Both the position numbers and the translations under genes were made by a program. This document shows positions 1 to 12,793 of a stretch of 37,570 nucleotides of DNA, piece by piece. Every line of letters begins with the position of its first letter. Positions within the stretch are counted from its first letter, which is position 1. A model generated the notes under the pieces. It was not told where the DNA came from. It searched no databases and saw only the letters and a program-made list of their open reading frames with translations. Source of the DNA: Apostichopus parvimensis (taxonomy: Eukaryota; Echinodermata; Holothuroidea; Aspidochirotida; Stichopodidae); contig KN889036.1 in assembly GCA_000934455.1 (NCBI GenBank), forward strand, positions 13,802 through 51,371, given 5' to 3'.

Positions 1-339
1 TTGTATTAAAACACAATGTTTGAACACACCGCAAAATTTACATTGAAGTGATAAAAGACAACTTTTCATGGATGTGTGAAAAGTTTAAACAATCTTGACC
101 ATTTATAAAGTCAATCACAACAAACTGGTCTTTCCTGCCTCATAGCCCATCTCAATTCCTACGAGTTTATTACGTCCTATGGAACCCCCGTTGTATTAAC
201 CACCTCCTACCATAATTTGAATTCTACTTCAGGTAACACCAGCACACTATGGAGATGATAAGGTCTACACTTTTCATAGTAAATTATTATCCTCTACAAA
301 GAGTAGATAAACACTTGATCAAGATGAACACATAAACAT

Positions 340-1335
340 GTAATGATCTCCCCTCTCCCACTAATCTCCCCTCTCCCACTAATCTCCCCTCTCCCACTAA
401 TCTCCCCTCCTCCACTATTCCCCTACCCCCCTCCTCCACTATTCCCCTACCCCCCTCCCAATGCTATCCCATTATCATCATCTCTCCTATGACACTGATA
501 TCTAATCCCTTTCCCCCTATTACTTATTCCTTCTGACGTTTTCTACTCCTCTCCCACCAGTGCCTACCACCCTCCCCCACTATTACCTACTTCACTTTCC
601 TCTTATTATCTACTCTTTTCTCTTCTGTTGTTCATCTATGCCTCTCTCCCACCAGTATCAACTCATCTCCCACTAGTATCTACTCACCTCCCACTATTAC
701 CTACTTCCCTCTGCCACTATTATCTACTCTTTCCTTTTCTGATGTTTCATCTATGCCTCTCTCCCACCAATATCTACTTCTCTCTCCCACTAGTATCTAC
801 TCCCCTCTCCCTCTCCCACCATCAAATACTTCCCTCTCCCTTACCCTTCTCTGATGTTTTATCTTCTCCTCTCTCCAATTAGTATCTACTACTCTCCCAC
901 CAGTATCTATTTCCCGCACCCACCATTACCTACTTCCCTCTCCCCTTATTATCTACTCTTCCCTTCTCTGATGTTCCACCTATGCCTCTCTCCCACCAGT
1001 ATCTACTCCTCTCCCACTAGTATCTACTCCTCTCTACCACCAGTATCTACTCCTCTCCCACTAGTATCTACTCTCCCCCTCTCTCTGATGTTTCATCTAC
1101 TCCTCTCTCCCACCAGTATCTACTCCTCTCCCACTAGTATCTACTCCTCTCTACCACCAGTATCTACTCCTCTCCCACTAGTATCTACTCTCCCCCTCTC
1201 TCTGATGTTTCATCTACTCCCACCAGTATCTACTCCTCTCCCACTAGTATCTACTCATCTCCCACCAGTATCTACTCCTCTCTCCCACTATGACCCACTT
1301 CCCACTCCATCTTATGATCTACTCCTTTCTCAATG
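340..1335. repeat. 1-kb pyrimidine-rich minisatellite
   Basis: The plus strand is almost purine-free apart from AGTA/ATGA islands. Short units of the form tctactcctctcccaccagta (19-21 bp, c/t variants) repeat with varying spacing, preceded at 350-455 by ctcccactaat and ctccactattc units. A higher-order repeat of about 116 bp is visible: ctctctctgatgtttcatc recurs at about 1079 and 1195. Long open frames across it are low-complexity Ser/Pro/Leu/Tyr products of the repeat, not genes. Confidence 0.92.
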
Positions 1336-2054
1336 GTATCTACACCTGTCTCCCTATTTGATAATATTTTTCTTCTCATTACTAATTTTTGCAATTGTAA
1401 AACAATATATAAATGTTCAATCATGCACTATTGGAATATAGGGTTAGTGATTTTACCAAGTGCACTTAGAAACTGCGACATGCATTGTTCCTCGACATGC
1501 TTATTAAAACTTCAATCTTAAGTCTACTTGCCAGTATTAATTGCAAACATGCTGCATGGTGAAACAATAGCAATGATTCTTGTGTTACATTGTGCATGGC
1601 TGGGTTACATAATTGCTCCTACATTGTGTGGATATCACTCAAATAAAAAAAACTGTTACATTTCGAAGCTTTGCCATTTCATTTTTTTTCATATTTTGTT
1701 TTGTTTTCTGAAGCATGGATGCTGTGAATGAATGAATGAGTGTAATTTACGCACCTGTAATATTAGGAGGATGCTAGTTTACAAATCTAACTTAGAACAA
1801 CTTGCAAGTAATTAAGAAAAAATCAAGCAAGGAAAAGTTGTGTAAGAGCGACATGTTTGGTGACATAATTTCTGGTAAATGACTTAAATGACCCAGTTAA
1901 ATATTTCTACATCACTGCGAGTGTTGCCTAAGAACTTTTATCTTCTCTGTCAATATAATACTTCAACATAAACTGACCGTATTCAAAAGTAAACTGACAT
2001 TTGACAAGTAAAATGACCATAAAGTGCCTTCTTCTAGCTGGGACGTTGTACGAA

Positions 2055-2325
2055 ATTGAGAACCTATGACTGGTGCCCACAAATGGTGTGAGTAGTAGTA
2101 AAATACTGACTGCATTAGAAACATGTGACTATAAAACCTATAAAGACAAGTGGTGTCAGAAGTGGGAAATATTTTGTGCAATTAATATGTGGTTATAAAA
2201 CTTGTGACTGGTGTTGGCAAATAGTGTCAGAGAAGGGTCTTGTGCTTTTCAGCAGGTGATTATAAAACCTGTGACTTGTACCTGCAAGTGGTGTCGGGGG
2301 TGGGAAGATTTTTTTTTGCATTTGA
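2055..2325 (+). repeat. Degenerate tandem repeat, unit about 65-75 bp
   Basis: About four degenerate units share ttataaaacctgtgact, a short variable part, and aagtggtgtcagaagtggga. The clearest two are at 2180-2245 and 2246-2320. Copies diverge strongly, so the array is old. Confidence 0.6.
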
Positions 2326-2619
2326 TATATTTTCATCAAATTTTTCATATTACTTGTTTGAAGTTAGATATGCACTGTATAGAGAAAGAAGTAATCTAAG
2401 TAATATAAAATGTCTCTAAGCATCATACAAAATGTTCATAAGGTATACTGTGTTTTATTAAATGAGACACTTATAGATAAAACCATCTGTAAAAAAATGT
2501 GGTAAACCCACTGAAATATTGTAAACAGTTTATCTACCCTTCACTTGTCCAAAATAATACCTGTTATTGTGGTGGAAGGTTAATGAACTATAATAAGGTA
2601 CCACCCATCTTGATGAAGT

Positions 2620-2644
2620 GTGTGTATGTATGTATGTATGTACG
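2620..2644. repeat. TATG microsatellite
   Basis: Simple (tgta)n run with a tgtg start. Confidence 0.85.
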
Positions 2645-2827
2645 TATTTATTGATTAAAGACAAAACCAGGCCACAGGTGCCAAACTTAAAAAGTTCAGA
2701 GGGAAATTAATTCCCGACTGACAAGAGGAACATTATCTCTGCATCCTGGTGAAAGTAGCATTCAAGTTATTGCTATGTACCATTTTCGAGAAAGCGGTAT
2801 TTGAAGTTAACGTTTTGTACCCAAAGT

Positions 2828-3138
2828 GAACTTGAAGCAAACAGGTGTGATGTCATGGAACCATACTGAGAAGAAAACAATTCCATGGTTTTCTCACTAA
2901 CGCACATCCAAATTTTCTACTACAAAATTAGGATACAACTCACAATGAATAAAATACAGACATTGGTAAAAATTGGTAGCTTTACATTCCCCTTTAAGTA
3001 AGGCTGCAATGATATCCAATCCAAGATATGTATGTGAAAAATAAAGTATAAAGTGAAAAATAAAGAAGAAACAAAGAAAAACCAAGCATTCTGCTGCCAG
3101 TGTATGACTATGACATCACACCTGTTTGCTCCAAGTTC
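2828..3138. repeat. Inverted-repeat pair, possible MITE or folded-back element
   Basis: Left arm 2828-2856 and right arm 3110-3138 are reverse complements over 29 bp with one mismatch (core caaacaggtgtgatgtcat). They enclose 253 bp. Weaker matching seems to continue outwards from both arms (ttttg...cc). Both arms have tgatgtcat facing inwards, so a simple MITE would need its true ends outside the arms. No target-site duplication could be assigned. Confidence 0.6.
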
Positions 3139-4457
3139 AACTCATGGCGCAAAATCTCTGGCAATTTCAATTTATCAATATCTTGATAACTCTTCGTTAG
3201 AATGGTTTGGCAAATTTCAACTGGGAAGCTTAGAATATGTTAGTCTTTCATTAGTCAACAAAAGTTTTGCCTCTGAACTCTCCTCATACAATAAATAGGA
3301 TCAAATTATTAAAGTTATGTATGAAGAATGTTGTCAGCTAAATCTATTTAAACACAGGTCTGTGTGCAGTTGTACATCATCTCGATACAATACGGTATCC
3401 GTCAATGAAAAGTGTAGAAATGAAAGATTGTGCAGCAGTCTGAGCAGTGACTTGATTTTTAATGTTTTCTTTGTTCTTGTTCTTTTGAAAATATCTGGGT
3501 GGCAATATCAATGATTTATGGGTTAGAATGCATCTGGATCTGGTTGTGAATGGAATTGGCTAAGTCACAAACTGGACAAAATTCTTAATTATGTCATGAA
3601 AAAAATCTGTTTGCTTTTGCTGTTTTTGGTTTACATGTTTATTTTTATTTATTTTATTACTTATATGATTATTTTTTTTAAATTTTTTAAATTTTTATTT
3701 GTGTTTATTTCTGGTATATGTGTTTATTTGGTATAGGTGTTTATATAAGTTTATTTGTATTTCTTGAACAATGTATGAAGTATATCTAATGATAAAAAAG
3801 AAGGAAAAACTGGGGAAAAAAAATAACATAAAAAACACCCCACAAAGCCACTGCTTGCATGTGGTTGTCAATCTTTGGTTCGTTCTTTTAAGATCGAAGA
3901 TCGACTTAACCGTTAAATATCCCCTCCTGGGTTTTATCACCAAAATGTTATTTAAAAAGTTATTTATAATATCACTTTTTTAGCCTTAACCTTCCAACAC
4001 CTAGTTTTACTCCCATTTAGTATAAATGACTTTGTCAGAATACACAAAGAGTTAACATTCCAAATATTAATAATTTTTCTTCATGATTTTTGTCACACTA
4101 TTTTCTTTATCACACTATTTTCTTTCACATTTTTTTCTTCTTTTTCTTTGTGAAACATAACAAGTCAAGTTTACTGAATTTTGTTTACTGACTTTCGTTT
4201 ACTGAATTTCAAGTTTAAAAGTTAATAATAATAAAACTTGACCAAAATTTAAAAAATGCTTGTTGAATTAAAAAAAAAAAAAAAGATGAAAGAATTAAAC
4301 TGATCTTTTGTTTCCTGCTTGTGTTTGAGATAAATGTTTAAATAATACCATATTTCATGAAGGAAAAAAAAATATCTGTAAAATATTAAGGTGCGAGTAA
4401 ATATCACCCTCGTCATCGGCCCATCAGCCCTTTTAGTTTTTTTACGAGACCACTCAC

Positions 4458-4571
4458 TCGACTTGGCACTGCCGAGAAAATTCGATGGGAATACGGAACT
4501 GGATCTGGTCAGAATCATATCGAGGGCGCTACTGTGGCGCTTCAACGTTGGATCTTCGTCCTGCTCATCGA
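4458..4571 (-). CDS. STXBP5: Candidate tomosyn linker exon N
   Basis: A GC-richer island in AT-rich DNA. An open stretch runs from a gctgtgtag acceptor to a gtgagt donor, 114 bp, phase 1 in and phase 1 out, which fits the phase-1 end of exon M. It reads DEQDEDPTLKRHSSALDMIL, then TRSSSVFPSNFLGSAKS. The RSSSV piece recalls SRSRSSSV in the vertebrate linker. The rest I cannot align. Evidence is composition, splice sites and phase only. The 8.2-kb gap to exon M is long but not unusual for this gene. Confidence 0.45.
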
Positions 4572-7500
4572 CTACACAGCGACAACAAATAACAAGTCAA
4601 ACGAAAAAAAGAGAAATAAAAAGTGATGCTCACTGATTGGCTGTTGTAAAATCATGACATCACACCAAATTCATGCCATGGTTCCTTGTTCTTTTGCTTC
4701 TTCTTCTTCTTCTTATTTTTCTCTTATAACCCCATCGATTAATTTCACAAAGTGATCCCTTATAAATATGTGTTTTGTTTATTGGCCTGATTGGCATCCA
4801 ATGAAAAATCTCACCCAAAGTTTCCATATCAGGACATTGAGAAAGGAGACTTTTTTTAAAGAGTCTTTTATGCTCGTTGTTTCATTTCTACAATAACTGT
4901 TTGTTATCTTTCACATTTTGAGAAAGCAAGCTGATAATCTACTCAGGTTTAATATGATATTGTTGCGTAAAGCCCTCGTTGGGTCGGCTCTGCACGTCCT
5001 TACGAATTTTCAAATGGAAGTGATTGAGATAACATAAGGAGGTAGACTGGTTATGACACTCTCTTAATATTTTTTGAAATTTTATATTCATATTACTTTG
5101 AATAAATATTTATGAATACTTTTAATAACTTTCTACTTGGGATTAATCCCCTGAATGTGCGCAGGTCACCCTGCAGTGGTTATCTGACATACCAAGTCGG
5201 GAAAATTCATCGAAAGATTTAAAGATTAATTTCTATCCATCCAAAATAAACCAAAATATTGGTTCTAACTTTTCAATCAAAGAACTGACCATTTTACTAT
5301 CAGCCTAACAAATATGACCACATCACACACAGTAAAAGAAAGACTTTTTTTAAAATACTAATTTTAATAATTTCAGAATGAACTATAGTTTTGCTTTTTG
5401 TTTTAGAATGCTGAAGAGTCAAGATTATTTCAGATGCAGAAAAGGAGAATGTTTTGTGCTACCAATATCACTTTGTTACCAAGGAACCATCTGTGGGTGT
5501 AATATCACATTACAACAACCATTCTCACATTAAATTATGTAACTCAATGACTTTTTCTTTCTTCAAAAGAGAAAAAAAAAGGGTTAAAATACTTCAATTC
5601 GAGAAAATAAAAGTTTATGACCCGGCTCTTTCTAGAACAACTTATATATTCCAATCTTATTATATATTATATTAATTCAAATGCTAATAGTCCACAAAAC
5701 ATTTTTAATTTTTTTTTAAATATTATTTTTTTACATCCTTATTTTTTTAGTCTCAAGAGAAAAGTCAGCTACCATAGAATGGGATGTGAAATTGGGACAA
5801 AGGTTAAAAATTCTCCCACAACGTTTTGGAAATTTTTGGACAAAATTGAGATAATTTTTCAATGAATAACCTTAATAAGAAAAAAAAGAACCAAACAGAG
5901 GAAAACAAAATTAAAAAATTATGCATGCATGAATTGGATGATAAAACGATGGGCTAAAATTGGGGGAAGGAAAAGAGGGGGAGATATCAACGATGTGGTT
6001 AATTTATGGGTTGTTTAAGTTCTTTAGGTTCAAGGATATTCTGTACACTAGTATGATCTAAGATATGACCAATTCTATTTTAACATTTTATCTTTTGTTA
6101 AATATCACAGTTTAAGATTTGCCCTAAAGGTCTGTCTTTTAATATAGTTAATAACATATATAGAAGGGACCTTTCATTCCTCTCCTACCGTTTGACTTGA
6201 GTTACTAAAACCTAACACTTTATTAAAGCATCACTATGTTAACACCCCAACCCCCTACTATCCTCTCCCCATATAAACATACGTATATGAATAGATTTTG
6301 ATAGCTGAATGCTTTTCGACTGTTTCGTTATTATTTAACACAACTTTAAGAAGTACTATCAATACAAACAATAATGCATTGTTCTTTCACTAACACCCCT
6401 CCAACCCCCCCCCCCACCCTCCCTCCAAAGTAACCTGTCTGTTTAAATCATTGTTACCAGGGGCAACCATATCTTTCTTTTTTTTAGATTATCAATAAAC
6501 CACTTTAGTAAACAAAGATCTCATTTTGTCTTTTGGCATGATTTCCAAGATGGACATTTTTTTTGGGGGGAAATTTCTTTTTAGTAATTTCACTTTGTTT
6601 AATGTAGTTTTTAAACAGATCCTGGAGGTCTCAAGTTTCTGAAATAATTTACTGTTGAGAGCATGCCAATGATGATGAAAGGAAGTAAGGGTGGGGTAGG
6701 GGGTGGGGAGTGAGGTTAAGGTTGGTTATAATAGAGAGGGTAAGGACAGGGTGTCAAGATGCTGGTTGATGAATAATGCACAAAAGATGCCACAACTTTT
6801 CTAATTTGTACCTTTTTCGCTGTACAGAATAACTGATTTTTAAATATGAATTAAAATTTCAACTTTTAACCACAGATTTTCCAATACCTATCTTCTACAA
6901 TTTATGGGAAGACATACTACACTAATTTTTAAATCTTTGCTCTTTTCTTAAATAAGCAATTAATGTTTAAGGAATGTACAAAGGAATTAATATCTGTCTT
7001 TTTGGGAGGTAATATTTTGTTGTTGAAAGTCTCTGTTATAAACAGAGGAATGGCAAACCAAAATTAGTAAAAATTAAAGAAATAAAGAAAAAAATGAATA
7101 AATAAAATTAATTCAAAATAAGGCACTACATATTAATTTAAAAGCTTTTAGAATAAAATTTGACAGTGTTGAGTAGGACAAAAACGTTTGCAAGCTAACG
7201 AGCTAATATAAATGATGAAATAAAAACAAGAAATTAATAAATTGTAACAAAAAATTAAAGTAAAAAAAAAAGGTTTAAGTTAGTTTGAACCACCAAATTT
7301 TGATGAAGCAAAATAAGTATCCCCCTATAAAAGCAGAGAAAAAAACGAACATAAATGAAAATATTGTTTTGTCCCTATAAAAAAATAAAATTGAAAAATT
7401 GAAAAATTGAAAAAAGAAAAAAAGACGCAATTCTAAGTTGAATCGAGATCCGTCTTATTTTGCTACTATTTAGAGATTTTAAATTTTAAATTTACTTTTT

Positions 7501-7642
7501 CAAACAGGAAGTATCAATCCTTAACGATTATTTAAATTACTTTTAAGAACATAAACATAGGATTTTACAATTAAACAGGTGTCTAATGATGGTTTTGTTA
7601 AGAGTTGTTTCACTACTAAAGACTACTGCTCTATTAAAATGT

Positions 7643-7849
7643 TTAACAATGTGAAGATGAGATGATATTGTCAGCATTTGCACCAAATGCTTCCTCGATC
7701 ACTTTCAGTTTCTTGTAATGATCCACAGTGAATGAGCCACGAACTATAAAGCATTCGAAACACTGACCAGATCCAACAACAATGTGCATCCCGCGGTTGG
7801 GTATGTTCGGGGGGGGGGCCGGTGAGGATGTAAAACCATGCTTCCCAAA
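7643..7849 (-). other. Unassigned open reading frame, 68 codons
   Basis: An open stretch on the minus strand from just after a TAG (7850-7852) to a TAA (7643-7645), with a Met at 7789. It reads GMHIVVGSGQCFECFIVRGS, then FTVDHYKKLKVIEEAFGANA and DNIISSSHC at the end. The composition looks protein-like and local GC is above the surroundings, but I recognise no family. It could be an alternative last exon inside the long tomosyn intron, a transposon fragment or chance. A neighbouring frame is also open and looks worse. Confidence 0.2.
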
Positions 7850-9698
7850 CTATCATTCTCAATCAAACTTTTTCTTTGAGTCACAAGTGATTTATCAGAA
7901 AGAAAACTTGATCACTCGGTAAACGGATTTACTGATAGAATCTGACCGTAAACTTTCCCGCTGTCGGGCCCTGATTTGTGTCCCCAGTTTTAACAGAGAT
8001 GTGTGGTTGCTATTGTCGACTAACTTTCAGTCAATGTGCGATCGATTGCAATCGAATCAATCAATGTGCGATATAATCATCAACCCAAACATGGAGTTCC
8101 ATCCTTTGGTAATTTAAGGAATGAGAAATTTACAAATGGTGGCTTGCCGAGGGGAAATCACAAAATAGGTTGCTAAAGGAATTTAAGGAAACAAAAGTTT
8201 TGGGAAGCAGGTCAGCGCTGTAAAAGACGACGATTATTCGGGAAATGACGAGATTTCGGTTTTTGTGAAAGTATGAGGATGATGTATTACAACGGTTAAT
8301 TTACACCAATATGCGATTAAAATCTTACACTTGATATGGTAGTATTAGAATGTGATGCCTATACAAGCGTGGGGAGATATGTGTCAGTGTGTGCACAGAA
8401 ATACTTTATTAAAAAAATACAGAATATTCCTGTACTGCTACACTCTAGTTCAATATGAAGAATGGCGATAATGTTTAAATATCTTCAAAAAAATCAGTAT
8501 GGGCGAAGGGATGTAAACACTACATGTTAGAAAATTCTCTAGATTTTTGTTATTGTGCTCTCAGACAATGATTGTTAGTGAATGAATGTAAAGAGTAAAA
8601 AAAAAAACATGTTTTTATGTTTTCAGGTTCTGAAAAAGAAGTGAAGAAATGTGGAGGAAAAAAGCAACATTAATGTCAGCTTTTTCCTCAAATGCCCTTT
8701 TACTAAAAGGCAAAAAAGAGAAAAATGGAAGTCTGCAATATCAAACCAGTTATTTGAAAATTATACCGAGACACCAGAAAGCAATACTGCCACCTAATGC
8801 TTCACGTACGAAGCTGAAACCAACTTTACTAAATTTAACTAACTTCAGGACAAGACTTTCAAACAGCAATGAAAATGTTAATCAAATTTGCTTGATTTTT
8901 GTTTACTGCTTTATGTTTTTTTGCAAGAGCAAACATTTTCAGCATGCGCTTTAAGCAGGCAAAAATGTGTTAAAACTGGATAAAACTACCCTATTATTGA
9001 TGCAAGCTATTAAAGACCATGGGCTGGCATTTTTTTTGAGGCAATGAGATTGTAATGACCTTGTTTGATGAAAAGTGAAATGTGAGTTTTCGGTTGTAAG
9101 TGAAAGCAAAGCGTGGAAGTTTCAAAATAAACGTAAATTACGATACCATTATTCAAGATTGTAACGGCGACTCCCATAGGTGATAAGTAACAACTTTATA
9201 ACGACTTTATTAAGTTGACAAAATGTTTCTCCTAATTTATTAAACAAGGGAGTAAATCACATGATAGCACTGGTCACTTTAATACCCTTGGCAAGACTGA
9301 GGTGGCTATGTATGTACAAGGGTCGAGAAAATCTCACACCTTATAGAGGAGACAAGCTTATGAGAGAAAATCCTCTCTGGAAATCTTGTGGGGTAAAATA
9401 TGACGACACATTTCGTACAAATGTGAATTATGACCCAAGAAGTGTGCAGTTTGAAATTTGTTAAACAACTTTACCTTCAGTGTGACATAGATGTAGAAAT
9501 ATGTTGTTGTTTACTGTTCAGACCACATAAAATATAATCTACAAGAACCTCAACATTTTGCCTTAATTTTCTGGCAATGACTGGTAAAACTTTCCAACTT
9601 AAATTTTTTTTACAGATTTCCATCATGTTAAAACCAAAATCAAGCAACCTTTTAAACAGTTGACGAAAAAAACATAGTTACTGACTTTTGGGGTTGAC

Positions 9699-9733
9699 TT
9701 GATGATGTTCATATTTTAGACTTGATCAAGTCT
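9699..9733 (-). repeat. Palindrome-bearing repeat end (copy 1)
   Basis: Contains the perfect 16-bp palindrome AGACTTGATCAAGTCT at 9718-9733. Together with the adjacent cttgatgatgttcatatttt it matches 28389-28426 in inverted orientation over about 36 bp with two small gaps. Confidence 0.6.
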
Positions 9734-12289
9734 CCTGCCAGCCTTGTGTGTCAAGCAACATTAAATCTGTGATATCTTAAATGTTTGGGGAAATTGTTAT
9801 CTTTATCACATAGACTAATAACAGTTGGGTTGGGTTTGTGTGCTCCTTTAAATCTTGCAAGATCACCAGTAATGCAGAGAAATCGATCCAAATCTTACTT
9901 CAGAAACCTTTCTTATTTACTGGTGGGTAGTGCAGTTGCTTAGTCTCCTGATATTAACAAAAGGGGTATTTAATATTCCACCCTTGGATATTTGCACTAA
10001 AACAAAACATTTTTTGACAATATAAGCTGTCTCATGATACCATCAAACTGTTAGTTTTTCTTTTTGGCATCCTTTAAATATCTTTAGACATTACTTGAAG
10101 TTCAAGCTCATCATGGCAGTTTAGTAGAAGGGAAACAAAACATCAGACTTGAGGTAAACTCACATTCTACCTGGGATGGGGTTTGGTGAGCGATACATGT
10201 GAGGACGGGGTAAATAAGACGAGAGAGAAGAGATAAAAATGAGTGGGTGATGAAATCATTCCATAGAAGGAAGGATGGGGGTTAGATATATGCAAAGAAA
10301 GATATAAGAGATATTCAATTGCCCCTCCCCCCCCTCACCCCAAATACTTGTCATAATTTGGATAAATTCCCCAGGATAGTTTACTCCAAAGACTCTGGGC
10401 CTCAATTTAGTTCTAAGGGCAAAATTGATCTTTCCTTTGCGACCCCCTTTTGTTTTTTAATTTCATACTTTTCACAAAGGGACAATGTAACACACTAAGT
10501 CAATTGTAAACAGCATTGGAGTGCAAGTTGGGGTGCAATGTCCTAACACCAGAGTGGTGTTGCTAAGTGTGTGTGCTACACAGGGCAAAAAAACAAAAGA
10601 TTTTCTCTTTAAATAGTCCAATGCTTTCGGACACAAATGACAGATTCTATTTGCCGATATTCGATGGACTGGATCAACAGATATTTACTTCATGATTTTG
10701 AGAGGGACAAGCCTAGAAACCTCATGTTTATAAGGTTATCCACTCTTTTAATCCGTGTATCCCAATGCTCAATCCTAATTAGCCTAAATCTCCTCATAGC
10801 AAAATACACAAAACTGGTATCATATGCAGACGATCGATAAAAGTTTTTGGTTCAAAAATCATTTTCAAAAACATCCCAGCATCAAAATATTGCACTAAGA
10901 CAATGGTGATCTGTGATGACAAACAGATAATCTATAAATATCGAAACAAATTTTTTTTTTTCCTAGTCTTCTTGGCCAAAAAATAAAAATAAAGAGCAGT
11001 ATATTATGTGTTCAGATATGGATCAATTACAAATTCGATCAATAATCAATCAGCACAGCATACAGATTAGGTATCAGGCAGCTGCTGTGAGTATGTGTAA
11101 AGTAGCGTGCCGTGATAGTAAAAATGGATTAAAAGAGAGAAAAATTAGAAGAAGAAGGCCAGGCTGGGCTACTGTTGATTACTGGAGAAGGAATTAGGTA
11201 AAGGAGAAAGGGTTGGGAGTGACAATGGGGGAGGGGTGATGTGGGGGAAGAGTGACGTGGGGGAGGGGTGGTGGGTGGGGAATAGGATAACAAGTGGACA
11301 GATGAAGGGGACATATTTTGAATTCTAAAAATCTAAAAACTAGAATGTCAGACAAACAGGTTACTTTGAAATCTAAAATTTTGACCCCTATGGAATCGTT
11401 TCAATGAGTTGTCCTACAATTTGCACTAGGCTTCTTTTTGCAATATACCACTAAAGACCTGTAAGTTGCATTTCACAACTAAAGTTTTATTACCTTAGTT
11501 TATTACATCACACACCTCGCCCCTTCCCCCTCAAGCTTTATTCGATTTCCTTCTTCAGTATACTATGAAACTAAGAATACAATGTTCTTTATCCCATATT
11601 TCCCCCAGGACCCCTATCTGACCTCAGGTCCCCGGCCTTTATCCCCCTGACCCTCCCCCGTCACTCTCACCGTGCCTAGTTTTAACAGGCCAACAATATA
11701 CCACCTCACTGATAAAAGAATCCTTTGTGAAGAAAGCTTTCTATCTGTGATTCTTCAAGCTGCTTTAAACACATATGTCAGGATAAAAAAAACACAACAT
11801 GATACAAATCCACCATGACCTTTGATATAATCTTAATTATCTAACACTCTTTCTTGTTTTCAGGACTTGAGCCTTTAATGAAAAGCACAGTTCACACCCC
11901 CCTCCCCTCCCCCAGTAGGCCAATAAAATTATCAAACAAAAAAATAAAGAAAGAAAAAACTGATACTGACGAAAGATTCCAAGACAAAATAAATTGGTTC
12001 AAATAAATCATTTTATCAAAGGACTTAAAATTGACATGGCAATTTTGATCTTGTTTCAAATTATTTTCTCCCACAGTGATTGTTGAATAGGTCAGAATTG
12101 TCACAAGAATGAAGATAATTTACTTGATTGGTCTTTCTCTATCAGAGTCACTTCCAAGTGAGAAAATTGAAAACTTAGCGTCACTGGGAGACACTTGATC
12201 ATACTGAGCTTAAAAGGGAGACTGACATTTAAAGATGTATGGTTGCTTAGGCCAGTAGGAGTGGGTTAAAAGATTCCAGGGGGTGTAGC

Positions 12290-12720
12290 TAAACTTTGTA
12301 GAGACTGGAGAGGTTGGAGGGTGGAAGATGTGGAGGTTACTAAGGAGGAGTTGGATATGGAAAAAGGGGAGTGGGTGAGGGGGATGGGGAGGGTAGGAAG
12401 GCAAGAATAAAGGGGAAGAGGATAGAAGATGGGGGGGCAGGCAGGAGGGGTGGAGGTGATTAAGGAGGGGTTGGAAGGGGATAAGGGGGAGGATAGGAAG
12501 GCAAGACAAAGGGGAAGAGGTGAGAAGGTGTGGTCAGGGATAGACGGGAAGAGGTGATGTGTTGGATGGAGAAAAGAGGAGTTGGGTGGGGGGGGGGGGA
12601 TGGGGTTAGGAAGGCAAGAGGTGAGAAGATGGGTAGGAATGTTTGGTATAGGGACACTGGTGGGGGGGGGGTAAACAACTGTAGCCCAGACCTGAGAGAA
12701 GATGAAGAGCTGAAAAGAGA
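12290..12720. repeat. Polypurine minisatellite next to exon M
   Basis: The plus strand is overwhelmingly G and A. Units near 100-113 bp share aggaaggcaag (starts 12395, 12495, 12608), followed by aaaggggaagaggtgagaag-like sequence. Interspersed G runs reach 11 bases (12589-12599). The long overlapping open frames on both strands are products of this composition. Confidence 0.85.
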
Positions 12721-12793
12721 TGTAGTAGTGAGAGACAGAATAGATAGAGAGACAGAGAGATAGAGAAAGATAAATGATGATGTGTGCACTAAC

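Larger units (their letters stand above)
1..4457 (-). other. Left end: intron or intergenic DNA
   Basis: No tomosyn C-terminal exon was recognised. The interval holds the pyrimidine minisatellite (340-1335), a degenerate tandem repeat (about 2055-2325), a TATG microsatellite (2620-2644), and a pair of inverted 29-bp arms (2828-3138). 3580-3780 and 4050-4290 are T/A-rich simple sequence. Confidence 0.6.
4572..12793 (-). other. Long intron after exon M
   Basis: 8.2 kb if exon N is real. It contains the purine minisatellite (12290-12720), G-rich tracts (11205-11290, 6690-6715), C-rich tracts (6395-6425, 10321-10340, 11640-11655), a palindromic repeat-family copy (9699-9733) and an unassigned 68-codon open frame (7643-7849 minus). 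The AT-rich stretches 4572-6380 and 6780-7620 show only A/T-rich simple sequence. Confidence 0.6.

Noticed and set aside
628-1441. Two long overlapping plus-strand frames rich in Ser, Pro, Leu and Tyr
   Set aside because: They are translations of the pyrimidine minisatellite. Periodic, low-complexity and without any domain.
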